From Bacillota bacterium (GTDB taxonomy: Bacteria; Bacillota; Limnochordia; Limnochordales; ZCTH02-B6), in the NCBI GenBank assembly GCA_017656145.1, contig JACDOI010000018.1:1-44892 (forward strand): 44,892 bases of DNA, read 5' to 3'. The notes under the pieces were generated by a model that saw only the letters and a program-made list of their open reading frames with translations, did no database searches and was not told the DNA's origin. Within the stretch, counting starts at the first letter, position 1, and each line of letters begins with the position of its first letter. The position numbers and the translations under genes are program-made. Shown here one piece after another: positions 16,028 to 24,367 of the stretch.

Positions 16028-16377
16028 CGACCCGACCCCCTTCTTCTCGAACCTACAGACTGCCGCCTTCACGCGTGCTCTGCTCCTGCCCCGCGCGTTC
16101 CCTCCATCGGCTCGCCCCGGCCGAGCCCGTCTGAGTACGAGGCGAGCCGCCTCCGAATCCCCCCTCTCCCCTCCCGCGGCTAGATCGCTGCCCCTTGCCG
16201 CGGGTGTATCGTATTACGATACACCGTCTCGTGATTGCTCAATTCTTTCTCCTAGAACCGTGTGAATTCCTTCAGTTCTGATCCACTTCGTTCGCCCGGA
16301 AAGAAAAATATCTCGCACAGCGGGGACAAGCACGGGGTCTTCGGGTTTCCAGAAGCGGCGGCGGACCGGAACGCCGG
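16028..16377 (-). other. Intergenic region between iclR and the TRAP/catabolic operon
   Basis: 350 bp with no gene. It holds the probable dctP promoter and the 23-bp operator (separate entry). The predicted leader contains two possible stems, ccgcgg with ccgcgg around the first 30 nt and gctcg with cgagc near 16110. The part between 16243 and the iclR stop shows nothing recognisable. Confidence 0.6.
16203..16242 (-). promoter_or_regulatory. Probable IclR operator overlapping the dctP promoter
   Basis: A perfect inverted repeat, ggtgtatcgta then one base t then tacgatacacc (16203-16225), is AT-rich against a GC-rich background. On the minus strand a TTGAGC -35 (16237-16242) is followed after 18 bases by CGTAAT (16213-16218), which sits inside the palindrome. 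A dimeric repressor bound here would block RNA polymerase. The adjacent iclR gene is the obvious candidate regulator. The hexamers are only 4/6 matches, so the promoter call is weaker than the operator call. Confidence 0.65.
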
Positions 16378-17232
16378 TTAGGCAGTGCCGGTCCACCCCA
16401 TAGCCTGCGAGATTCGCTCCGCCGTTTCCTTGACCGTCCGGCCCAGATCCGGAATTTCCTCTTCATGGACCGAGAACAACGGGCCCGACGCGCTGATGGC
16501 GGCCACCGCCTGGCCGCCGTGGCCGAACACCGCGGCGCCCACGCAGCGAATGCCTTCTTCGTTTTCCGCATTGTCGACGGCAAACCCGCGGCGGCGGGTG
16601 ACGATCAAGTCCTGCCAGAGGGCTTGCGGGTCGGATAGCGTCGTCGGCGTGCGGGGCACGAGTTTCACCCGCCCGATGACCTCCCGGGCTCTTTCGCCGG
16701 GCATAGCGGCCAACAAAGCTTTGCCCAGCGCCGTGCAGTAGACCGGGTTGCGGGTGCCCACATGCGAGGCCATCCGCAAGTTCGCGGGCGAATCCAACTT
16801 TTCGATGTAGACGACGTCGGTGCGGTCGAGGACTGCCATGTGCACCGTGAGCCGGGTCCGATCCCGCAATTCCCGGAGAAAGGGCAGCGCCACCTCGCGC
16901 AAGTCCAACCGGGCCAGCGCCTTGCCGCCGAATTCGGCCAGCCTCAAGCCTAAGCGGTACTTGGTCCCGTCGGGCACCGTCTGCACTAGACCGGCGCTCG
17001 CCAGCGTCCGGATGAGGCGATGGACCGTAGCCTTGTGAAGGCCGGTCTCGCGCGCCAGATCGGAAACGCCCGCGTCCCGGTCGGCCAACACCTCAAGGAG
17101 GTGGATGGCCCGCTCCACCGCCTGAACCCCGCCGCCCCGCGCGGGCGGGAACGCACCTTCCCGCCCTTGCGCGCGAGCCGGCAACGGCCGGCTGGAACCC
17201 GTCGCCCCGGCCGGCGATACGGGACGTTTCAT
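16378..17232 (-). CDS. IclR-family transcriptional regulator
   Basis: Dimeric helix-turn-helix regulator that responds to a small metabolite, typically a sugar acid or its KDG-type intermediate (KdgR is in this family). About 284 residues. A basic, low-complexity N-terminal tail of about 35 residues precedes the winged HTH (AVERAIHLLEVLADRDAG then LARETGLHKATVHRLIRTLA). The ligand domain has YIEKLDSPANLRMASHVGTR, CTALGKALLAAMP and the family C-terminal SASGPLFSVHEEEIPDLG. ATG at 17232 has GGAAGG eight bases upstream. It starts four bases after the aldo/keto reductase stop codon, so both are probably cotranscribed. Its likely target is the palindrome upstream of dctP. Confidence 0.9.
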   Translation of the reverse strand: MKRPVSPAGATGSSRPLPARAQGREGAFPPARGGGVQAVERAIHLLEVLADRDAGVSDLARETGLHKATVHRLIRTLASAGLVQTVPDGTKYRLGLRLAEFGGKALARLDLREVALPFLRELRDRTRLTVHMAVLDRTDVVYIEKLDSPANLRMASHVGTRNPVYCTALGKALLAAMPGERAREVIGRVKLVPRTPTTLSDPQALWQDLIVTRRRGFAVDNAENEEGIRCVGAAVFGHGGQAVAAISASGPLFSVHEEEIPDLGRTVKETAERISQAMGWTGTA

Positions 17233-17236
17233 CGGT

Positions 17237-18190
17237 TCATCCTTCCCTTGCGGCGGCAAGAATCGAGTCGATCCTCGCCCGCTCGTCGTCGGAGAGCCGC
17301 CAGCCGACGGCTCCGGCCGCTTCCCGGATCTGGTCGGGCCGCCGCGCTCCCCACAAGCCCACGGTCACCCCCGGCTGGTCCAGCACCCAGCGAAACGCGA
17401 GCTGGGCCACCGTCCGGCCCAGTTCCGCAGCCAAGGCCCGGAGTCCCTCGACGACCTTCAGGTGGGAGCGAAGCGCGCCGGGTTGAAACCGGGCGTCCTG
17501 GGCCCGGCTATCCCCGGCGGGAAATTGCGCGTCGAGGCCGTACTTGCCGGTCAAAAGCCCCCGGGCCAAGGGGCTGTATGCGAGCACCGCCACGCCGTGC
17601 TCCCGGCAATAGGGCAAGACATCCGCCTCGATCTGCCGCTCAAGAAGGTTGTAGCGGGGCTGGCACGAGTGAAGGGGCGCCACTTGCCGCCACCGTTCCA
17701 TCTGCTCCACGGTGAAGTTGCTCACGCCGATGGCCCGGATCTTGCCTTCCTCGTACAACTCCTTCAACACGGCGGCGGTGTCCTCGATGGGCGTGTCCGG
17801 GTCCGGCCAGTGAATCTGGTAAATGTCGATGTAGTCGGTTTTCAGCCGCCTCAGGCTATCTTCGATCTCTTGCCGCAACCGCTCGGGTTTGGAGTTGCGC
17901 CGCACGTTCTCCTGCTCGTCCCATTCCATGCCGGCTTTGGTGGCGATGATCACCCGGTCACGGCGGACCGCCCGCCGGGACAGAGCATCGGCCAGAATTT
18001 CCTCCGCGAGCCCGAATCCGTACACCGGCGCCGTGTCGATGGTGGTGATGCCGAGGTCGAGCGCCTCGTGAATCGTCCGGATCGAGTCCTCGACGTCGGT
18101 GCCGCCCCAAAGCCAGCCGCCGATGGCCCACGTCCCCAGGGCCACGCGCGAGACCTCCATGTCCAACGAACCAAGGCGCGTGAATTCCAT
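17237..18190 (-). CDS. Aldo/keto reductase
   Basis: NADP-linked (beta/alpha)8 oxidoreductase of about 317 residues. The N-terminus MEFTRLGSLDMEVSRVALGT and the catalytic tetrad are readable: Asp in TTIDTAPVYGFGLAEEIL with the Tyr, Lys in IIATKAGMEW, and His in YQIHWPDPDTP. It resembles the YajO/YhdN-like and L-fucose-dehydrogenase-like aldo/keto reductases. ATG at 18190 has GGAGGG five bases upstream and a good promoter 40 bp away. It is divergent from an amidohydrolase and leads the iclR message. An aldose-1-dehydrogenase role, making a lactone for the neighbouring hydrolase, is possible but is inference. Confidence 0.85.
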   Translation of the reverse strand: MEFTRLGSLDMEVSRVALGTWAIGGWLWGGTDVEDSIRTIHEALDLGITTIDTAPVYGFGLAEEILADALSRRAVRRDRVIIATKAGMEWDEQENVRRNSKPERLRQEIEDSLRRLKTDYIDIYQIHWPDPDTPIEDTAAVLKELYEEGKIRAIGVSNFTVEQMERWRQVAPLHSCQPRYNLLERQIEADVLPYCREHGVAVLAYSPLARGLLTGKYGLDAQFPAGDSRAQDARFQPGALRSHLKVVEGLRALAAELGRTVAQLAFRWVLDQPGVTVGLWGARRPDQIREAAGAVGWRLSDDERARIDSILAAAREG

Positions 18191-18229
18191 AATTTCCCTC
18201 CATCTCGTCTCGTTCGGCTCGGCATGTTC

Positions 18230-18257
18230 ATTGTAGCACAGCGGTCGCAACGGGCAA
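18230..18257 (-). promoter_or_regulatory. Sigma-A-type promoter for the aldo/keto reductase-iclR unit
   Basis: On the minus strand TTGCCC (18252-18257), 16 bases, TACAAT (18230-18235). The -10 is a 5/6 match. The transcript would start about 33 bases before the aldo/keto reductase start codon. Confidence 0.65.
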
Positions 18258-18300
18258 GGAAACCCCGGGAACCCTTGCGAATAGTGAACGGGGGAGGCGA

Positions 18301-19278
18301 ATGGCTCCGATGGACGTCGAACTCGTTGAGCGGGCCGCGGCGGAAAAGTTCCGCCGCCCGCCCCGGCGCAAGGTGGACTGTCCCATTGTGGACATCCACG
18401 CCCACTCGATGGCCGTCGACACCGCGGCGCCGCTGTACGAGGCGGCCCGCCTGTACGGCATCACCCGCCTGGCGGCCATTGCTACGCTGGAGACGGGCCT
18501 TGAGCTCCAAAAGGCCTATCCTGAAACTGAGATCATCCCTTTTCTGGACTTTACGCACGTGTCGGATCCGGGCCGGTTTGCCGAAGTGAACGTCGGCATC
18601 GTCCGAAGGGCCCAGGCCGCGGGCGCCCGCCTCATCAAGCTCTGGTTCGCGCCCCGTTTCATCGCTCGCACCGGCTTGCGGCTGGACGACCCGCGCCTTG
18701 ACCCGATCTTTGCTGAAATCGACCGGTTGGGGCTCGGCGTCCTTGTGCACGTCTCCGATCCGGACGTTTGGTTCGAGCGGGTGTACACGGACCGGGCGCT
18801 TTACGGCACGAAAGCCGACCAGTACGCGCAGCTTGTGGCCCGCCTGGCGGCCCATCCCCGCATCCCGTTTTTGGCCGCGCACATGGGAGGCGATCCGGAA
18901 CACCTGGATCATTTGGCCCAGCTGCTCGAACAATACCCCAATCTCTACTTGGACACATCCGCCACAAAATGGATCGTGCGGGAGCTGGGCAAGCAACCGG
19001 ATGCGGCCAGAGCGTTCTTTCAGCAGTTTAAGGACCGAATCCTCTTCGGCACCGATCAGGTGGCCATCCCCGATCCCGAGCCGAACCGGTACACGTCCCG
19101 CTACTGGATCCACACCCTGTTTTGGGAAACGGATACGGTCTGCCCCTTGCCCATCGAGGACCCGGACTCGGACGGGCCGCCGGTGCTTCGGGGCATCGAC
19201 CTGCCCGCGGACGTGTTGCCCTGGATTTACTATGTCAACGCCCAGCGCGTATTCGGTGTCCCGCCTGCAAAAACGTAA
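18301..19278 (+). CDS. Amidohydrolase-family metal-dependent hydrolase
   Basis: TIM-barrel hydrolase of the amidohydrolase_2 group, 325 residues. Metal ligands are the HxH of CPIVDIHAHSMAVD (near residues 33-35), later His in VLVHVSDPDVW and FLAAHMGGDPEH, and the final Asp in RILFGTDQVAIP. ATG at 18301 has GGGGGAGG just upstream. Members include lactonases for L-fucono- and L-rhamnono-lactone, decarboxylases and others. Lying divergently from an aldo/keto reductase beside a KDG pathway, a sugar lactonase is a reasonable guess, not a demonstrated one. No clear promoter was found in the 110-bp divergent gap on this strand. Confidence 0.8.
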   Translation: MAPMDVELVERAAAEKFRRPPRRKVDCPIVDIHAHSMAVDTAAPLYEAARLYGITRLAAIATLETGLELQKAYPETEIIPFLDFTHVSDPGRFAEVNVGIVRRAQAAGARLIKLWFAPRFIARTGLRLDDPRLDPIFAEIDRLGLGVLVHVSDPDVWFERVYTDRALYGTKADQYAQLVARLAAHPRIPFLAAHMGGDPEHLDHLAQLLEQYPNLYLDTSATKWIVRELGKQPDAARAFFQQFKDRILFGTDQVAIPDPEPNRYTSRYWIHTLFWETDTVCPLPIEDPDSDGPPVLRGIDLPADVLPWIYYVNAQRVFGVPPAKT

Positions 19279-19351
19279 GCCCCGGACGCCCCCAGGCCGC
19301 GCCCTGCCCGGCCAATCGCGAACGAAGCCGAAAACGGTTGCCGAACAGCAA

Positions 19352-19379
19352 CGGGGAGCGGAACAGGATCCGCTCCCCG
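19352..19379. terminator. 11-bp hairpin between converging amidohydrolase and oppF
   Basis: Arms cggggagcgga and tccgctccccg with loop acagga lie in the 179-bp gap between two converging genes. It can form from either side. No U-tract follows, so the terminator call rests on position and stem strength. Confidence 0.55.
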
Positions 19380-19457
19380 GGCTGTCACCGGCCAGCTGCC
19401 GCCGGGTGCGCCCGCATGGGCTGAGGCGGGAGGTCTGCGCGCAGCGGGGTTTGCCGT

Positions 19458-20519
19458 TCAGGCGGCAGGCGCCTTGCCTTGCGCCTGCACGGCTTTGTCG
19501 GGCGTCGGATTTTCGCCCCGGGCGATGATCTCCGGCGTGGCGAAATGGCAAGCCACGTGGTGGCCGCCTCCCACATCGATGAACGGCGGCTCCTGTTGCC
19601 GGCACACGTCGGCCGCAAACGGGCAGCGGGTGTGGAACCGGCATCCGGAAGGAGGATTGAGGGGGCTTGGCACGTCCCCTTGCAGGATGATGCGCTCCCG
19701 CTTCACGTCCGGGTCCGGAATGGGGATGGCCGAAAACAGCGCCTGGGTGTACGGGTGGAGCGGGTTCTTGTACAACTCCCGCTTGTCGGCCATCTCCACA
19801 ATCTTGCCCAGGTACATGACGGCTACCCGATCGCTGATGTGCTCCACCACTGCCAGGTCGTGGGCGATAAACAGGTATGTGAGCCCGAACTCCCGCTGCA
19901 AGTCCTTGAGGAGATTGATGACCTGAGCCTGGATCGAAACGTCCAGGGCCGATACTGGCTCGTCGCACACGATGAGCTTCGGGTTCACCGCCAGCGCCCG
20001 GGCGATGCCGATGCGCTGCCGTTGTCCGCCGCTGAACTCGTGCGGGTAGCGTCGAGCGTGGTAACCGCTCAAACCGACGACCTCGAGCAATTCCTGGACG
20101 CGCTTCTCCCGCTCCCGGCCGCGGGCAAGACCATGGATGACCAACGGCTCGCCGACGATATCCCCGACGGTCATGCGGGGGTTCAGCGAGGCGTACGGGT
20201 CCTGGAAGATTATCTGCATCTCCTTGCGCAGCTCTCGCATTTCTTTCCGGTTGAGCTGCAGGATGTTGCGGCCCTCAAACCGGATTTCGCCCGACGTCGG
20301 CTCCATGAGGCGCAGGATGAGCCGTCCCGTAGTGGACTTGCCGCAACCGCTCTCGCCCACAAGCCCCAGCGTCTCGCCCCGCCTCAAGTAGAAGCTGACG
20401 TCATCGACGGCCTTGACCGCCCCCACCTGCCGGGAGAAGATGATCCCTTTTGTGACCGGGAAGTGCTTGACCAGCCGATTGACTTCCAACAAAACCGGCG
20501 CTTCCTGACCGCCCGCCAC
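19458..20519 (-). CDS. Oligopeptide-type ABC transporter ATP-binding protein (OppF/DppF)
   Basis: Second ATPase of a peptide/nickel-type (PepT family) importer, 353 residues. Walker [16 protein letters not shown]-loop [20 protein letters not shown], signature [16 protein letters not shown], Walker [21 protein letters not shown] and the C-terminal oligopeptide-binding element with cysteines ([20 protein letters not shown]) are all present; the cysteines may bind an iron-sulfur cluster in this family. GTG at 20519 starts one base after the oppD stop codon. No permease or binding-protein gene adjoins it, so its membrane partners must be elsewhere. Confidence 0.9.
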   Translation of the reverse strand: MAGGQEAPVLLEVNRLVKHFPVTKGIIFSRQVGAVKAVDDVSFYLRRGETLGLVGESGCGKSTTGRLILRLMEPTSGEIRFEGRNILQLNRKEMRELRKEMQIIFQDPYASLNPRMTVGDIVGEPLVIHGLARGREREKRVQELLEVVGLSGYHARRYPHEFSGGQRQRIGIARALAVNPKLIVCDEPVSALDVSIQAQVINLLKDLQREFGLTYLFIAHDLAVVEHISDRVAVMYLGKIVEMADKRELYKNPLHPYTQALFSAIPIPDPDVKRERIILQGDVPSPLNPPSGCRFHTRCPFAADVCRQQEPPFIDVGGGHHVACHFATPEIIARGENPTPDKAVQAQGKAPAA

Positions 20520-20520
20520 G

Positions 20521-21516
20521 CTAGCTCACCTTCTCCCTTATCGGCTGAAAGTTCGTATTCCGGAAACACGCGGCCAAATGACCGCCCTCCACCGCCATGA
20601 GTTCGGGCTCCTCCTGCCGGCAAATCTCCTCGGCGTACCGGCAGCGCGGGTGAAACCGGCAGCCTTTGGGCATCTGGAAGGGGCTCGGTACGACCCCTTC
20701 GATGGACTCCAGCCTTTCCTGCTGGGCGTGGAGCCGGGGGAGGGAGCCCAGCAAGCCTTCGGTGTACGGGTGCTTGGGGCTTCGGAACAGCGACCGCACA
20801 TCGGTGTGCTCCACGATCTTGCCGGCGTACATCACGATGACTTCCTCGACCATCTCGGCGATGACGCCCAGATCGTGAGTGATCAAAATGATGGCCGTTC
20901 CCAGTTCATCCCGCAGCTTGCGCATAAGATCGAGAATTTGCGCTTGAATGGTCACGTCCAGGGCCGTGGTCGGCTCGTCCGCGATGAGCAGCTTCGGGTT
21001 GCACGACAGCGCCATGGCGATCATGACCCGCTGCCGCATGCCGCCGCTCATCTGATGAGGGTAGTCGTCGACCCGCTTTTCGGGCGACGGGATGCCGACC
21101 AGGCGCAACATTTCGATGGCCTTGTCGCGGGCTTCTTTCTTGCTCAACTTTTGATGAAGGATGATGGCCTCCATGATCTGGTCGCCGACAGTGAACACAG
21201 GGTTCAGGGAGGTCATCGGTTCCTGAAAGATCATGGAAATCTCATTGCCCCGGATGCGACGCATCTCCGCCGGCGATTTCTTCAGGAGATCCTCGCCCTC
21301 AAACAGGATTTCGCCGTCGAGAATCCGTCCCGGCGGGGTCGGGATCAGCCGCATGATGGACAGCGAGGTGACGCTCTTGCCGCTTCCCGACTCGCCGACG
21401 ATTCCCAGAGTACCTCCCCGATCGAGGTCGAAGCTGATGCCGTCCACGGCCGGCACAAGGCCATCCTCGGTTTCAAAGTATGTTTTGAGATTACGCACCG
21501 ATAAAAGCGGGGCCAA
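20521..21516 (-). CDS. Oligopeptide-type ABC transporter ATP-binding protein (OppD/DppD)
   Basis: First ATPase of the pair, 331 residues. Walker [17 protein letters not shown]-loop [19 protein letters not shown], signature [16 protein letters not shown], Walker [21 protein letters not shown] and the [15 protein letters not shown]-terminal element give the OppD pattern. The start is TTG at 21516 with GGGGAG nine bases upstream; no better codon exists. Peptide or sugar-oligomer import is likely, since this ATPase type also serves oligosaccharide transporters in thermophiles. The gene follows the nicotinate phosphoribosyltransferase gene by 72 bp. Confidence 0.9.
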   Translation of the reverse strand: MAPLLSVRNLKTYFETEDGLVPAVDGISFDLDRGGTLGIVGESGSGKSVTSLSIMRLIPTPPGRILDGEILFEGEDLLKKSPAEMRRIRGNEISMIFQEPMTSLNPVFTVGDQIMEAIILHQKLSKKEARDKAIEMLRLVGIPSPEKRVDDYPHQMSGGMRQRVMIAMALSCNPKLLIADEPTTALDVTIQAQILDLMRKLRDELGTAIILITHDLGVIAEMVEEVIVMYAGKIVEHTDVRSLFRSPKHPYTEGLLGSLPRLHAQQERLESIEGVVPSPFQMPKGCRFHPRCRYAEEICRQEEPELMAVEGGHLAACFRNTNFQPIREKVS

Positions 21517-21588
21517 GTGCTTCTTCTCCCCTTTCTACAGCCCAGCGTCCTTCCTGAAAGAGGCCGGCGTTCAGACCGGCCGTGCCCG

Positions 21589-22629
21589 CTAAAGGAGCCG
21601 TTCCAGGCGAGGTGCAGGAGTCCGCCCGGGAATACGCCCCCGTTTCGCCACCGGGCGGCCGTCCACCTCTTTGATGTCCATCGTCATGTCGATGGGCGGC
21701 GCCGCCGAGATGTAGCTGCCCACCCCGAAGGCGTCGGCCCCGACTTGGGCCAACGCCCGGATTCGTTCGGGTGTCAGGCCGCCCGACACAAAGATTCGCA
21801 CGTGCTGGAAACCTGCCTGATCCAACCGGGCCCGGACTTCCGCCACAAGGCCCGGCGTAACGCCCCCGCGCTCTCCCGGCGTGTCCAGCCGGACCCCTTG
21901 CAACCGCTCCCCGAGGGCCAGGGCGACCCGGAGGCTTTCTTCCGCTTCGTCTTTGAACGTATCCACCAGCACTGTCCTGGGCGCTCCCGGCGGCATGAAC
22001 CGATCGTAGGCGAGCGCGGCCTCCACCGAGTCGCCGACGATGAGAAACAGCGCATGGGGCATCGTCCCTACCGGCTCTCGCCCCAGCAACTTCGCGCCGA
22101 GGATGCAGGCGGCTCCGTCCGCGCCGCCCACCATCGCGGCCCGCTCCATGACCGGGGCTACCGCCGGATGGACGTGCCGAGCGCCGAAGCAGAAGACAGG
22201 CTTGTCTCCCGCAGCTTCCTTTACTTGCCGGGCTGCGGTAGCCCAGCCGCTCGCGCTGGCGAGGCTGCCCAACAGAGCCGTCTCGTACGGGCCGAACCGG
22301 CCGTAGGGTCCTTCGATGCGCATCACCACCTCCCGGGCGTTGAAGCTCGCACCCTCCGGCAGCGACCACACCTCGACCCCACAGCCGGCCAAAAGATGCC
22401 GGCATTCCGCCACGCCTGCCAAGATACCGTCGGTTCTGGCAAAAATTTCCGCCACCACCGGCTTTTCGTCAAGCCCCAGATTGCGCAACACTTCCAGCGT
22501 TTTGAGGAAGTAAATATCGGTCGTCGCGCCGGCGGCGATCTCCTCATGGGTTGCCGAATGAAACCGAGCCGACGGGTCGACGTGCCACTTGGACACGTCC
22601 GCGAGCGTTTGCAACCGCAAGCCCACCAC
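21589..22629 (-). CDS. Nicotinate phosphoribosyltransferase
   Basis: Makes nicotinate mononucleotide from nicotinate and PRPP in NAD salvage. 346 residues, the short form found in archaea and some thermophilic bacteria rather than the 480-residue PncB. Family segments are the DIYFLKTLEVLR start after a metal-like THEEIAAGATT stretch, the CFGARHVHPAVAPVMERAAM helix with the catalytic His, VGTMPHALFLIVGD, TVLVDTFKDEAEESLRVA and the phosphate loop FVSGGLTPERIRAL with GVGSYISAAPP. The start is GTG at 22629 behind GAGGGAGGG. It lies 10 bp after the lytic transglycosylase stop. The related NAMPT-like or quinolinate enzymes are less likely from the GARHVHPA motif. Confidence 0.82.
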   Translation of the reverse strand: MVGLRLQTLADVSKWHVDPSARFHSATHEEIAAGATTDIYFLKTLEVLRNLGLDEKPVVAEIFARTDGILAGVAECRHLLAGCGVEVWSLPEGASFNAREVVMRIEGPYGRFGPYETALLGSLASASGWATAARQVKEAAGDKPVFCFGARHVHPAVAPVMERAAMVGGADGAACILGAKLLGREPVGTMPHALFLIVGDSVEAALAYDRFMPPGAPRTVLVDTFKDEAEESLRVALALGERLQGVRLDTPGERGGVTPGLVAEVRARLDQAGFQHVRIFVSGGLTPERIRALAQVGADAFGVGSYISAAPPIDMTMDIKEVDGRPVAKRGRIPGRTPAPRLERLL

Positions 22630-22639
22630 GGGCCCTCCC

Positions 22640-23293
22640 TCATCCCCTCGCCGCCCGGTCCGCCTCCCGGGCAGCGGTACCTGCTTCGATCCGTCCCATA
22701 TATGTTCTGGCCGACGCCGTCAAAACCTGCCACCACCCGTCGCCGTACAGCCACCGGTAGGCGTCCCTGGCAAACAAAACCCGGCGAACGTGACCCCGGG
22801 TTTCGGCAAACGGGATCCGGTCCAGCGTGTCCTTCCGGCCGTCCCACGTGCCGTCCGCCAGCCACTGGGACACTCGCGCTCGGCCGGCGTTGTAGGCGGC
22901 CAAGGCCGCGAGCTCGTTGCCCTGAAACTCGCCGACCAGATGCTGTAAGTACCAGGCCCCCAGCCGCAGGTTGAGCTCAGGCTCGAATAGCCGGTCCGGG
23001 TGCGGGGTTTCCAAGCCCAACTGGCCGGCGATCCATGAAGCGGTGTCGGGCATGAGCTGCATGAGGCCCCGGGCTCCCCGGACCGAGACCGCCCTGGGCC
23101 GAAAGCCGCTCTCGGCATGGACGACCGCCGCCACAAGAAACGGATCCAGGTCCGCTTCCCGGGCTGCGGCGGCGATCTCCCGGGCGTATTGGATGGGAAA
23201 CAACCAGCGCAGTGCAGGTTTCACGAGCAAGGCGGCCGCGAGGAAAAGCGCCAGCGCAAGCCAAAGCACCCTGCCGCGGAACGGGCCGCCCAA
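22640..23293 (-). CDS. Membrane-anchored lytic transglycosylase (SLT domain)
   Basis: Cleaves peptidoglycan glycan strands with formation of anhydro-muramic ends. About 217 residues. A single membrane anchor (GRVLWLALALFLAAALLVKP) is followed by the lysozyme-like domain: catalytic Glu in VVHAESGFRPRAVS, GARGLMQLMPDTASWIA, NLRLGAWYLQHLV and LAALAAYNAGRARVSQWL. This is the compact Slt/YjbJ-type enzyme common in Bacillota. TTG at 23293 has GGGAGG ten bases upstream; the longer open frame invades mgsA and is unlikely. It is 41 bp after mgsA. Confidence 0.88.
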   Translation of the reverse strand: MGGPFRGRVLWLALALFLAAALLVKPALRWLFPIQYAREIAAAAREADLDPFLVAAVVHAESGFRPRAVSVRGARGLMQLMPDTASWIAGQLGLETPHPDRLFEPELNLRLGAWYLQHLVGEFQGNELAALAAYNAGRARVSQWLADGTWDGRKDTLDRIPFAETRGHVRRVLFARDAYRWLYGDGWWQVLTASARTYMGRIEAGTAAREADRAARG

Positions 23294-23334
23294 CGGTTTC
23301 GTACCTCCCGATGCTGCTTGTGTGGTGGGAAACC

Positions 23335-23706
23335 TTATGCTTCCCCAAACGCGGAGATGATCAGCTCCGCGGTGGCCAGATTGGTCGCGAGCGGGACGTT
23401 GTGAACGTCGCACACCCGAAGCAAGGCGGTGATGTCGGGTTCATGGGGCTGGGCCGTCAGCGGATCCCGCAAAAACAGCACCGCGTCGATTTCCCCGGCG
23501 GCCACCCGGGCGCCGATCTGCTGGTCGCCGCCGTAGGGGCCCGACTGCACCCGCTCGACGGGCAAGCCGGTAGCCTCGGCGATGATCCGGCCCGTCGTTC
23601 CGGTAGCGATCAGGCGAAACCGGGACAACGCGTCCAGCCGGCGCCGGACGAACTCGACCATATCATCTTTCTTCTTGTCATGGGCGATGAGAGCTACGGT
23701 TCGCAC
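23335..23706 (-). CDS. mgsA: Methylglyoxal synthase
   Basis: Converts dihydroxyacetone phosphate to methylglyoxal and phosphate, a bypass of lower glycolysis. 123 residues, the short form usual in Bacillota. Motifs are [15 protein letters not shown], the phosphate loop ATGTTGRII, catalytic Asp region [15 protein letters not shown] and [20 protein letters not shown]. Its first 29 bases overlap the end of coaE in another frame, so it is probably translated from the same message by coupling. Allosteric phosphate control is known in the family but is not visible here. Confidence 0.93.
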   Translation of the reverse strand: MRTVALIAHDKKKDDMVEFVRRRLDALSRFRLIATGTTGRIIAEATGLPVERVQSGPYGGDQQIGARVAAGEIDAVLFLRDPLTAQPHEPDITALLRVCDVHNVPLATNLATAELIISAFGEA

Positions 23707-24367
23707 GTCGCGACAACTCCTCCCAAACGCGCACTACCTGCAAGCGGGTTTCCTCCCGGCTGGCGCGATTGTCGATGACGAAGTCGGCCATGCGCGCCTT
23801 TTCGTCCAGCGGCAGTTGGGCCGCAAGCCGGGCCTCGGCCTCGCCCCGGCTGAAGCCGTCCCGGCCGATAAGGCGCGCAAGCTGCGTCTCCCGGTCCACA
23901 TACACCACGACGGTCGTATCCACGAGCTTCCGGCTGGCGGGGCGCTCACCCAGCAACGGGATCTCGGCGACCACGATGCGACCTTGATCCTTTGCGGCTT
24001 GGATGCGGTTTGCGAGCCGCTGCCGGATGATGGGATGGAGGATGGATTCCAAGGCCCGTCGCCGGTCCGGATGGGCGAACACGATCGCGCCCAGCTTCCG
24101 CCGGTCAAGCTGCCCGCCTGCGGTGAACACATCGGGACCGAACACCCGGCGAATCTCCGCCAAGGCCGGTTCGCCCGGCTCCACCACCTCCCGGGCGATC
24201 TGATCCGCGCTCACCACCGCAGCACCGAGGTCGGAGAACATGGCCGCCACCGTCGACTTGCCGCTGGCGATGCCGCCCGTCAAGCCCACCGCCAGACCCG
24301 GGCCCGCGGGCGTGCGGCCAGCGCCGTTCCCGCGACCTGGGGCCGCTTGTCCGCCGCGCCCGTTCAC
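23678..24367 (-). CDS. coaE: Dephospho-CoA kinase
   Basis: Last step of CoA synthesis, phosphorylating the ribose 3'-OH of dephospho-CoA. The P-loop [14 protein letters not shown] is followed by [17 protein letters not shown], the [20 protein letters not shown] segment, [12 protein letters not shown] and [20 protein letters not shown], in the normal CoaE order. The GTG at 24367 overlaps the mutM stop codon (GTGA) and gives about 229 residues, roughly 30 more than usual; the extra N-terminal part is Gly/Pro/Arg-rich and may not be translated, but no better-supported start was found. The 3' end overlaps mgsA by 29 bp. Confidence 0.9.
   Translation of the reverse strand: MNGRGGQAAPGRGNGAGRTPAGPGLAVGLTGGIASGKSTVAAMFSDLGAAVVSADQIAREVVEPGEPALAEIRRVFGPDVFTAGGQLDRRKLGAIVFAHPDRRRALESILHPIIRQRLANRIQAAKDQGRIVVAEIPLLGERPASRKLVDTTVVVYVDRETQLARLIGRDGFSRGEAEARLAAQLPLDEKARMADFVIDNRASREETRLQVVRVWEELSRRANRSSHRP

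Noticed and set aside
17950-19968. A 672-codon minus-strand open frame spanning the amidohydrolase
   Set aside because: Antisense to the amidohydrolase and out of frame with oppF and the aldo/keto reductase; no motifs.
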